A stretch of DNA of 64,000 nt, from positions 1 through 64,000 of the forward strand of contig NZ_LLZC01000001.1 of the NCBI RefSeq assembly GCF_001461825.1, read 5' to 3'. This DNA is from Bacillus velezensis (lineage in GTDB: Bacteria > Bacillota > Bacilli > Bacillales > Bacillaceae). This document shows positions 52,819 through 60,020 of this stretch, one piece after another. Each line of letters begins with the position of its first letter. Position 1 is the stretch's first letter. A program made the translations under genes and the position numbers. A model generated the notes under the pieces. The model made no database searches, had not been told where the DNA came from, and was given only the letters and a program-made list of their open reading frames with translations.

Positions 52819-54021
52819 TTGAACAAAATTAAGTGGCTTATTATAATTGCGGTCATAGTATTAATAGGTATATTTATATGTATTGGAACTTTTAAATATA
52901 CTAATTCAGTTTCTAATGTTAAACAAACTGAAACAGAAAAGGAAAAGTATTTCTTGAAGGATAAAATTGCAGCTATATATTATTCAGCTACAATAGATTA
53001 CCCTAAAGATGGGAGTTATACTGTATATATTGATGAAAAAGGAAAAGCAACAGCTGTAAAAGGAGATGCTATTGAAGTTGGAACCATTGCACAAGATGAA
53101 AAAAACATAGTTAGACAGGACAAAAAAGAAGTTTATATGATAGGCGATAACTTCAAAAAATTCCCGATGCAACATCAAGTACATACAAGTTATGGGCAGT
53201 CATCGGGTCATTTAATAAAAGGGAATATCTTTTATTTTTTGAATAATCAAGAAGTCGGTAAAAACCATTATAATAGCTTAATCAGATGGGGTAACAGCAA
53301 TGGATTTCATGAAAAAATTATTCCGGGTTTCTATACAAGTACCGGTAATGACGGTGAATATATTTACGTGATAAATGAAGATTCTTCAATCAAAACACCG
53401 ACTTTCCAGGATGTTAAAATAGATAAAGACAAAGTTACAGTAGGGAAAGGAACAACAATTCCTATATTGAATGAAGAAAATTGGAGTGTTTATTCACAGA
53501 TAATAGTTAAAAAAAGCTCAGCCTTCTTTATACTATATAACCAAACGGATAAATCAAACAAAGTACAATTCAAAGTAGCAGAAATAGATTTAAAGCATAA
53601 TAAGTTTAAAGGGGCATATCCTTTAGGCAGTTATAATATCCCTGATGAAATTTCTCAACTGGCAATTCCTCTTTCCACTAATAACTTTTTTGTAAAAAAT
53701 GACACTTTATATCATTTGGCAGCTAATTCAATACTTTATACTTTTGATCTGAAAAGTATGAAGCCGAAGAAAAAACTCCCATTACATAGATCAACAAAAT
53801 TTGAAAACCAAGCAAAATTCACTTATTTTGATGAGTCTGAAATTTTCTTGTTAGAAATAAGCAAGGGTGGGAAATATGTGATTAATTCTTACTCTTATAA
53901 AAACGGAAAAAAATTAAAATCTACTCCTATCAGAGGACTTGAAAAAATTATTAACAATACCCATGTTTCTGAATATGACTTTTTTATGATTAAGAAAAAC
54001 AAAGAAGTATGGGGTAATTAA
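52819..54021 (+). CDS. membrane-anchored extracellular protein, unknown
   Basis: A 400-residue protein with one N-terminal membrane anchor (about residues 5-25) and a beta-rich extracellular domain. Repeated patterns such as GEYIYVINEDSS, NNFFVKNDTLYHLA and GKYVINSYSYKNGKKLKS suggest blades of a propeller. No catalytic motif is visible. TTG at 52819 is ten bases after AAGGAG; GTG at 52807 overlaps that site. It follows the secreted papain-like gene closely and may be its partner or immunity-type protein; that is a guess from position. Very AT-rich. Confidence 0.65.
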   Translation: MNKIKWLIIIAVIVLIGIFICIGTFKYTNSVSNVKQTETEKEKYFLKDKIAAIYYSATIDYPKDGSYTVYIDEKGKATAVKGDAIEVGTIAQDEKNIVRQDKKEVYMIGDNFKKFPMQHQVHTSYGQSSGHLIKGNIFYFLNNQEVGKNHYNSLIRWGNSNGFHEKIIPGFYTSTGNDGEYIYVINEDSSIKTPTFQDVKIDKDKVTVGKGTTIPILNEENWSVYSQIIVKKSSAFFILYNQTDKSNKVQFKVAEIDLKHNKFKGAYPLGSYNIPDEISQLAIPLSTNNFFVKNDTLYHLAANSILYTFDLKSMKPKKKLPLHRSTKFENQAKFTYFDESEIFLLEISKGGKYVINSYSYKNGKKLKSTPIRGLEKIINNTHVSEYDFFMIKKNKEVWGN

Positions 54022-54086
54022 TATAATGGCTAGACAGCTGAGTGAGTATACTTAAGGGGAAATTAAATTCACAAAGGAGAATAATA

Positions 54087-54335
54087 ATGGATGAGCTAGA
54101 TCTTGCTTTTGGTATTTTACCACTTTCTATTATCGTCTTATCGATCATATTCACTTATATTTTCAAAAAAGTGTATATAATGCCGCTTGTCAGTATAGTT
54201 GTTTCTGTCATACTAATGTTTACTGTTTTTAATCTATCTTTCTGGGGATGGGTTGTTGTCTATGGTTTAGTATCACTTGTATTATCGTCTATTACAAATA
54301 GTATAAGAAAGAAAATAGATAATAGAAATAAATAA
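54087..54335 (+). CDS. YbeF paralogue (DUF2651-type membrane protein)
   Basis: An 82-residue protein with three hydrophobic segments, clearly related to YbeF encoded at 57169-57411: both start DELD-AFG-LPL, share a TYxFK-x3-IMP loop and an F-GW-VVYxLVS segment. ATG at 54087 follows AAAGGAG. It is more AT-rich than ybeF. A second YbeF-type gene inside the island, on the other side of glpQ from ybeF, supports a past duplication of this locus. Function unknown. Confidence 0.75.
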   Translation: MDELDLAFGILPLSIIVLSIIFTYIFKKVYIMPLVSIVVSVILMFTVFNLSFWGWVVVYGLVSLVLSSITNSIRKKIDNRNK

Positions 54336-54353
54336 TTATATCCTTTTGTTTGT

Positions 54354-54391
54354 AAGGTATCATAGGTAATTCACAATTACAGTGATACCTT
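54354..54391 (+). terminator. hairpin after the YbeF paralogue
   Basis: AAGGTATCA / TGATACCTT with a 20-base loop and a poor T-run. Confidence 0.45.
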
Positions 54392-54474
54392 TAATTAATA
54401 TAAAGGTGAATGTAAGCTTGAATAATATGCTCCGCCCGCTACATAACCCATGCTGGCGTTTGCATTATCGGGCG

Positions 54475-54510
54475 AAAAAACATGGGTTCGGCATCATCTC
54501 CGAACCCATG
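54475..54510 (-). terminator. terminator of glpTQ
   Basis: CATGGGTTCGG / CCGAACCCATG, an 11-bp stem, with TTTTTT on the minus strand. One arm is copied at 51679-51688. Confidence 0.9.
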
Positions 54511-54516
54511 CTGGCT

Positions 54517-55404
54517 TTATGATTTGTATTCTTTTTTAACCTTTTGGAATATATCCGCATAGTTGGTAAACACACCGGTTACGCCCCAATTCAGCAGACG
54601 GCGCATGTCCGCCTCGCTGTTCACGGTATAAGGGTGAAGCAGAAGGCCGTGGCTGCGAATGTTTCGGACATTTTGAGCGTTCAGCGCTTTGTAATCCGGT
54701 CCGATTCCGACGGCATATGTTTTAATGTCCGTTAAATCTGTGTCAGTCATTGACGTCATCTGTTCCGCTTCAAGCAATTGGACGGCGGGAAGTTTCGGAT
54801 CGAGCTGTTTGATTTTCAGAAGGCTGTCCCTGCTGAAAGACTGAATGATAACTTGTCCAAGTTTCGCATGCTTACCTGCCAATTTGTATTTTTTCAGTGA
54901 AGCGATCAGTTTTTCTTCCATACCCGGATATGTTTCGGGCGCCTTTGTTTCAATATAATAGTTTGCATGTCTGCCGAACCGTTTTAACACGTCATCAAGT
55001 GTGGGAACGCGAAGTCCGGCGTATTGCGGTTTTGCTTTTTCCGGATAGGCCTTATTGAACCAAGAGCCGGCGTCGAGCTTTTGAATCTCGGCTAATGTAT
55101 GATCCTTCACCCAGCCTTGTCCGTTTGTGGTGCGGTCCAATTTTTCATCATGCATGACGATCAGCTTGCCGTCTTTTGTCATTTGTAAATCCAGCTCAAT
55201 ATAGTCAGCCTTCATTTTTTGCGCAGTTTCATAAGAAAGGATCGTGTGCTCCGGGACATACCCCGAAGCACCGCGATGGGCAATGGTCAAAATTCTGTCA
55301 GGAGACAAGAGGTTTCCTTTTCCCGCCGCCGATACAGGCGTGACGATGAATGACAATAAACCGAATGAAAGCAATACCAAAGCAAACAATTTATGTTTCC
55401 GCAT
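54517..55404 (-). CDS. glpQ: secreted glycerophosphodiester phosphodiesterase
   Basis: A 295-residue GDPD enzyme with a signal peptide (to about residue 26, VSA). TIM-barrel motifs: IAHRGASGYVPEHT (His and Arg near 40), YIELDLQMTKDGKLIVMHDEKLDRTT (metal and catalytic residues) and a late HPYTVN. It hydrolyses glycerophosphodiesters, including teichoic acid units, to glycerol 3-phosphate, which GlpT imports. I chose ATG at 55404, behind AAGGGGGAAG. The nine-residue longer frame lacks a ribosome site. Confidence 0.95.
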   Translation of the reverse strand: MRKHKLFALVLLSFGLLSFIVTPVSAAGKGNLLSPDRILTIAHRGASGYVPEHTILSYETAQKMKADYIELDLQMTKDGKLIVMHDEKLDRTTNGQGWVKDHTLAEIQKLDAGSWFNKAYPEKAKPQYAGLRVPTLDDVLKRFGRHANYYIETKAPETYPGMEEKLIASLKKYKLAGKHAKLGQVIIQSFSRDSLLKIKQLDPKLPAVQLLEAEQMTSMTDTDLTDIKTYAVGIGPDYKALNAQNVRNIRSHGLLLHPYTVNSEADMRRLLNWGVTGVFTNYADIFQKVKKEYKS

Positions 55405-55499
55405 GTTTTCTTCCCCCTTAAAAATCAATATCTGTCTCTAGTGTAGAAAATCGTTGTAAATGCTGTACTGCAAAAATATTAATCTTTTATGTTGTTTTC

Positions 55500-56834
55500 T
55501 TACACATGCACCGCCCGCTTGCCCGTATTCCACGTCATAGCCAAGAAGACGATGGACAGCACGCATGAGGAGATAAGCATGATAAAGCCGCCGTTCCAGT
55601 CAAAGCGGTCTACGACATAACCCATGATGGCGTTGGCGAAAGCAGAGCCTCCGATGTAGCCGAAAAACCCGGTTAAGCCGGCTGCCGTTCCCGCCGCTTT
55701 TTTAGGCGCAAGGTCAATGGCCTGAAGCCCGATCAGCATGACAGGTCCATAGATTAAGAAGCCGATGCTGATCAGCGCGATATTATCGATGAGCGGATGA
55801 CCGGCAGGGTTAAGCCAGTAGACCAATACAGCGATAAATACGCCGGCCATGAACAGTACGCCTGCCGGCGCGCGGCGGCTTTTGAAAAACCGGTCGCTGA
55901 TCCAGCCGCACAAAATCGTTCCCGGAATTCCCGCATATTCATAAAGGAAATAAGACCATCTGGAATCTTCAGGAGAGAATCCTTTCGCTTCCGTCAAATA
56001 AGTCGGCGCCCAGTCAACGACACCGTACCGAACGAAATAAACAAAGACATTGGCAAATGCGATATACCACAGAAATTTATTATTCAGCACGTATTTGAAA
56101 AGAATTTCTTTGGTCGTCATCTCTTTTTCCTGGTCTTTGAACGCATGTTTCGGATAGTCATTCCGGTATTCTTCAATCGGCGGAAGCCCGCAGGATTGCG
56201 GCGTGTCCCGAACGAGAAGAACAATCACAAATGAAATGACGATGGCGATAATCGCCGGAAAGAAAAACACGCTTTTCCAAGTAACAAACATGGCGATGCC
56301 GAGAGTCACGAGCGGGGCGAGAATACCTCCGCCTATGTTATGGGCGACATTCCATATCGACATTTTCGTGCCGCGTTCACTGATGGAAAACCAATGAGCC
56401 ATCGTTCGTCCGCAAGGCGGCCAGCCCATTCCTTGAAACCATCCGTTAATAAACATAAAAATGAACATAATCGTCACGCTTGACGTGACCCATGGCATGG
56501 AAACAAATAAAATGTTTACGACACCTGACAAAAACAGACCTGTCGCAAGGAAATACCTCGGGTTGCAGCGGTCAGACACCATCCCCATAATAAATTTACT
56601 GAAGCCGTAAGCGATTGATACGGCCGCAAGCACCAAGCCGAGTTCCCCTTTTGAAAACCCTTGTTCCTGAAAATAAGGAATAGCGAAGGCAAAGTTTTTG
56701 CGAAGCAAATAATACCCGGCATACCCGATGAAAATCCCCAAAAATACTTGCAGCCTGAGCCGTTTATAGGCCGCATCCGTCTTTGAATCATCCAATCTCT
56801 CAATATGCGGAGCCGGCTTGAACAATTGAAACAT
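55500..56834 (-). CDS. glpT: glycerol-3-phosphate permease
   Basis: A 444-residue MFS antiporter of the organophosphate:phosphate family. Typical features are the LRKNFAFAIPYFQ segment near residue 43 with the substrate-binding Arg, FINGWFQGMGWPPCGRTMAHWF near 128 and FGYIGGSAFANAIMGYVVDRF near 388. It imports glycerol 3-phosphate released by GlpQ. The second of two ATG codons (56834) has better spacing from GGAGG and gives the B. subtilis length. The leader carries a terminator for GlpP antitermination and two cre sites. Confidence 0.95.
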   Translation of the reverse strand: MFQLFKPAPHIERLDDSKTDAAYKRLRLQVFLGIFIGYAGYYLLRKNFAFAIPYFQEQGFSKGELGLVLAAVSIAYGFSKFIMGMVSDRCNPRYFLATGLFLSGVVNILFVSMPWVTSSVTIMFIFMFINGWFQGMGWPPCGRTMAHWFSISERGTKMSIWNVAHNIGGGILAPLVTLGIAMFVTWKSVFFFPAIIAIVISFVIVLLVRDTPQSCGLPPIEEYRNDYPKHAFKDQEKEMTTKEILFKYVLNNKFLWYIAFANVFVYFVRYGVVDWAPTYLTEAKGFSPEDSRWSYFLYEYAGIPGTILCGWISDRFFKSRRAPAGVLFMAGVFIAVLVYWLNPAGHPLIDNIALISIGFLIYGPVMLIGLQAIDLAPKKAAGTAAGLTGFFGYIGGSAFANAIMGYVVDRFDWNGGFIMLISSCVLSIVFLAMTWNTGKRAVHV

Positions 56835-56898
56835 CATATCCTCCCCTTTGCTGAACGTCTATCATGATGTATGTATGACTCCTTTCCTTGAAAATGAC

Positions 56899-56948
56899 AA
56901 AAAGAACCAGAAATCACCCTTGTGAAAGGGCGGGGTTTCCTGGTTCTC
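56899..56948 (-). terminator. leader terminator of glpTQ (GlpP antitermination site)
   Basis: Minus strand AGAACCAG and CTGGTTCT enclose an inner hairpin, followed by TTTTTG, about 65 bases before glpT. In B. subtilis GlpP with glycerol 3-phosphate lets polymerase read through such a leader. Confidence 0.82.
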
Positions 56949-56981
56949 CTCATCTCCATCCAAAAATCATTAACTTGTGTA

Positions 56982-57033
56982 TGATAACGCTTTCTTAAAT
57001 TATCACAGTCTGACGTGAATGTAAACGCTTTAA
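56982..57033 (-). promoter_or_regulatory. glpT promoter flanked by two cre sites
   Basis: Minus strand extended -10 TG-T-GATAAT (GATAAT at 57004-56999). One cre-like site, plus-strand TGTAAACGCTTTAA (57020-57033), covers the -35 area. A second, TGATAACGCTTTCT (56982-56995), lies just downstream of the -10. CcpA at either would block initiation. Confidence 0.75.
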
Positions 57034-57168
57034 GGAAAGTTTTCATTTTTTTGAATAAATAACCGGAGGGAATATCAGCCGGAGCGCGAAAGATTTGAAG
57101 TACTCGATTTTGTACTCAGGCATAAGATGTGTTAGGCCGAACTAAGAAAAGCGAAGGGAGTGCATCTG

Positions 57169-57411
57169 TTGATTGATGAATTGGATTTTGCGTTCGGTGT
57201 TCTGCCGCTTTGTATCATCATCTTGTCAGTCGCCGGAACGTATTTGTTTAAAAACGCGTTCATTATGCCGGCTGCCGCTTTAGCCGTTTGCCTTATATGC
57301 ACATTTACCGTATTGAATTTCTCGTTTATCGGGTGGGCCGTTGTGTACACGCTTGTCTCTTTCGCGTTATCGCATATTACGATGGTGGTGATCAGCCAAA
57401 ATAAAAAATAG
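57169..57411 (+). CDS. ybeF: small membrane protein YbeF
   Basis: An 80-residue protein with three hydrophobic segments (DUF2651 type). TTG at 57169 is eight bases after AAGGGAG; GTG at 57160 is part of that site. It matches B. subtilis YbeF in sequence and place beside glpT. A paralogue lies at 54087-54335. Function unknown. Confidence 0.85.
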   Translation: MIDELDFAFGVLPLCIIILSVAGTYLFKNAFIMPAAALAVCLICTFTVLNFSFIGWAVVYTLVSFALSHITMVVISQNKK

Positions 57412-57431
57412 GATCGGCGGCAGCCGATCCA
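57411..57431 (+). terminator. hairpin after ybeF
   Basis: GGATCGGC / GCCGATCC stem with a four-base loop; no strong T-run. Confidence 0.5.
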
Positions 57432-57437
57432 GCTATC

Positions 57438-57466
57438 AAAAGCAGAGATGCGCTCTCTGCTTTGTT
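57438..57466. terminator. terminator of the HpaB-type gene
   Basis: AAAGCAGAG / CTCTGCTTT stem with T-rich flanks on both strands. Confidence 0.7.
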
Positions 57467-58915
57467 TTATTTATGAATGTGCAGGAATTCCTTGATGACC
57501 GCGGTCTGTTCTTCTTTCGGATAGCTTCTGTACAGATGGCTGGTTAAGCGGACGGGGTCACCGAAGAAGTACCGCTCATATTGTGTCTGTCTTGTTCCGA
57601 AGGGGCTCATGGTCAAATCCCATGCGAGGCGGAACACTTTTACCCGGTCTTCAGCGTTCAATTCGGCCGCCTGCAAATATTGGTCAAGGTCTCCTCTGAT
57701 GTCAGAACGGAACGCTTTTTCAGTCGGCAAAGTCACCATTCCGCTTGCCCCGATCAGCTGAATGATTTCCGTGAAGCGCGGGTAGATGTCGGGAAAAACC
57801 GCGCTGACCACACGAAGCGGAGTGACACTCGGGCGCATATAACCCCATTCATCTGTTTCCGCATCATTCTCCGACTTTTCCAGAAGGGCTTTCATCGTTT
57901 CCAGACCGGTGATGATTTCAGCCATCTTAGCCTGAATATGCTGATATTCGCCCACATCTATCGCTTCGACAAGCGTTTGGGCGAGGCCCAGGAGAAACTC
58001 CGTCTTTACAATTTGTCTCGTGATAACTTGATGAAATGCGAAGGCGTTAAAAGAACTTTTCATATTAAAATCAAAAGCCGCCTCGTAATTATTATAAAAA
58101 AATACGCGTTCCCAAGGGACCAAAACGTGATCAAATACAACGATAGAATCCATTTCTTCATATCTTGAGCTGAGCGGATAATCAAACGATGATTTTCCGA
58201 GTACGAAAGATTCCCTGCAGATGAATTTTACTCCCTTTGTATTGGAAGGGATTGAAAAAGCGAACGCTTCATCCGATTCAAAATACATTTTAGGCAGAGA
58301 AACCACGAGCACTTCATCCGTCAGGCCGCCTTGTGTGGCTAAAATCCGGGCGCCGTGTATGATGAGGCCTTTTTCATTTTTATCGACGACTTTTGCCGAG
58401 ATAGGTGTCGGCGATACGTTTACACCCATTTGTGAACGATTCACCTGAGGGGTGATAAACGTGTGCGTAAAAGAAAGATCCTGTGCAGCAGCGCGTTCGT
58501 ACAGCGCTTGAACATGTTCCGGAAAACAATGATCGCGGTCTTTCAAAAGCGCGGCGGAGGAGGCGAAGCTCATCAGCACGGTATTCATATAATCCGGGCT
58601 TCGTCCCATCATTCCGTGCGTGTGTCTGGCCCAATGTTCGAACATGTTTCTTCTTCTTTTTACGTCTTCTTTCGTTTTCGGCTGCAGGTATGAAAGCCCG
58701 GCCCGTTCTTTTTTACCGGGAAGACTGTAAGTCATTTGATCTTTCATGTCCGGTTTCGTTTGCAAATCATAAAGAGAGCGCTTCGTTTCCAGAAGGCCCT
58801 TAAATGCGGGATGTTCAGAAATCTGTCCCTCGATCTTTTCACCATCGAGCCAAATCTCATTTCCAAGCTGATTTAATCGGTCAATGAACATTTTGCCATT
58901 AATGATACCCATCAT
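57467..58915 (-). CDS. HpaB-family FADH2-dependent monooxygenase
   Basis: A 482-residue protein of the 4-hydroxyphenylacetate 3-monooxygenase large-subunit family, like B. subtilis YoaI. Segments such as FTHTFITPQVNRS near residue 150 and AFAFHQVITRQIVKTEFLLGLAQ near 300 are typical of the acyl-CoA-dehydrogenase-like fold, and the end has LAWDLTMSPFGTRQTQYERYFFGDPVR. It needs reduced FAD from a separate reductase, which is not encoded nearby. I chose ATG at 58915, after GAAGGGCGAC; the longer frame runs towards the upstream terminator. The phenolic substrate is unknown. Confidence 0.85.
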   Translation of the reverse strand: MMGIINGKMFIDRLNQLGNEIWLDGEKIEGQISEHPAFKGLLETKRSLYDLQTKPDMKDQMTYSLPGKKERAGLSYLQPKTKEDVKRRRNMFEHWARHTHGMMGRSPDYMNTVLMSFASSAALLKDRDHCFPEHVQALYERAAAQDLSFTHTFITPQVNRSQMGVNVSPTPISAKVVDKNEKGLIIHGARILATQGGLTDEVLVVSLPKMYFESDEAFAFSIPSNTKGVKFICRESFVLGKSSFDYPLSSRYEEMDSIVVFDHVLVPWERVFFYNNYEAAFDFNMKSSFNAFAFHQVITRQIVKTEFLLGLAQTLVEAIDVGEYQHIQAKMAEIITGLETMKALLEKSENDAETDEWGYMRPSVTPLRVVSAVFPDIYPRFTEIIQLIGASGMVTLPTEKAFRSDIRGDLDQYLQAAELNAEDRVKVFRLAWDLTMSPFGTRQTQYERYFFGDPVRLTSHLYRSYPKEEQTAVIKEFLHIHK

Positions 58916-59035
58916 GTCGCCCTTCTTTCTTTGCAGATCCACTACCTCATTATATTGAAAACGAAATTGGGTGTTCCGGTTATTTCCAAAGAGGAAGAGC
59001 CTTTTTTGATAAGAGGGGTGAAGGAATTGCATAAT

Positions 59036-59064
59036 AAAAAACCCCTTAAGCAGAGGGGTTTTTA
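59036..59064. terminator. bidirectional terminator
   Basis: AAAAACCCCT / AGGGGTTTTT stem with a seven-base loop, at the 3' end of the 295-residue membrane-protein gene. Confidence 0.8.
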
Positions 59065-59949
59065 ACTGATCATGTCTTTGTATCGTTGTTCGAGGACAAA
59101 GTCTATCATTCCGGTGATACGGGTGTTTTCAGCGTTCTTTGTAAAGTGAGGAATGGAGTGCAAAGGCCCTTTTTGGTATAGTTTCAGCAGTTTTATTAGA
59201 TATATTAAGCCTCTGGCGAATAAAACAAGCAGGAGATACGGAAGCAGGCGGGGAACATGAACATAGCTGACTTGACCTGAGAAAAGTGCAGTCAGAAACA
59301 TAGCAATAACGCTTCCGGTAAAAATCCATTTCATAAAATCAAATAATGAGGAGTCAGGTTTGGAAAACTGATTTTTCAGCTTGAATAACTTCTCAGTATC
59401 TTGTTCTTCAAGACATTTCATCAGTTCTTCATCATTTTTACAAGAGCTAATCTGCTTCATGCTTTCTTCGAGTGTATCATCACTTTGTTTACCGCCCGCT
59501 AAAGAAGCCAGTGTACGATATTTCTTTTCCAGATTTGTATTTATCATATTTATAACCCGGAAGGAGTAAGTGTTTCTTCTTAAGCGGCTGTCAGGTAACC
59601 GGTCTTTCTTTTCGCGCGAAAAAAACATATAAAACGCGACAATACATCCGATTGTAAACAGTGAAAACACTGCCGGCAACAGATCAGATAAAATGGGAAC
59701 AGGTATGAGTGTTTTGACTTGAATAAACAAGAATGAAGTGAAGATCAACGCCATCACTATACAGCAAAAAGCAATCTTCATGAGCATTTGAAAAGGAAGA
59801 GCCGGAGCAGAGTAATAGTACTTTAAAAGACTGAGCGTATGTACATCCTGTTCAGCTAAAAAGTCCATCATTTCTTGTTCATTCTTACATTTTAACAATC
59901 TTTGTGCAGTTTGCTTTGCTGTGTTAAATGCGGATTGATTTTCATTCAA
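59062..59949 (-). CDS. membrane protein with internal duplication, unknown
   Basis: A 295-residue protein made of two related halves. Each has a soluble start (CKNEQEMMDFLAEQD near residue 21; CKNDEELMKCLEEQD near 170), two membrane helices and a helical end (VINMINTNLEKKYR; ITGMIDFVLEQRY). TTG at 59949 is nine bases after GGAGG. I do not recognise the family. The repeats suggest gene-internal duplication and a pseudo-dimeric four-helix membrane protein. Confidence 0.75.
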   Translation of the reverse strand: MNENQSAFNTAKQTAQRLLKCKNEQEMMDFLAEQDVHTLSLLKYYYSAPALPFQMLMKIAFCCIVMALIFTSFLFIQVKTLIPVPILSDLLPAVFSLFTIGCIVAFYMFFSREKKDRLPDSRLRRNTYSFRVINMINTNLEKKYRTLASLAGGKQSDDTLEESMKQISSCKNDEELMKCLEEQDTEKLFKLKNQFSKPDSSLFDFMKWIFTGSVIAMFLTALFSGQVSYVHVPRLLPYLLLVLFARGLIYLIKLLKLYQKGPLHSIPHFTKNAENTRITGMIDFVLEQRYKDMIS

Positions 59950-59980
59950 TGAGTGAAACCTCCAAAAAAATAATAGGAAT

Positions 59981-60014
59981 AAAACTGCATGAATGAGATA
60001 TTCATGCAGTTTTT
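59981..60014. terminator. terminator of ybfG
   Basis: AAAACTGCATGAAT / ATTCATGCAGTTTT, a 14-bp stem with a five-base loop. Confidence 0.82.
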
Positions 60015-60020
60015 CTTTGA

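Noticed and set aside
54430..54466. Possible glpT fragment (ACATAACCCATG-TGGCGTT-GC) near the glpQ terminator
   Set aside because: The match to glpT near 55616 is only about 22 of 25 bases, and the same core (AACCCATGCTGGC) also occurs in the glpQ terminator arm, so it is as likely a terminator duplicate or chance.
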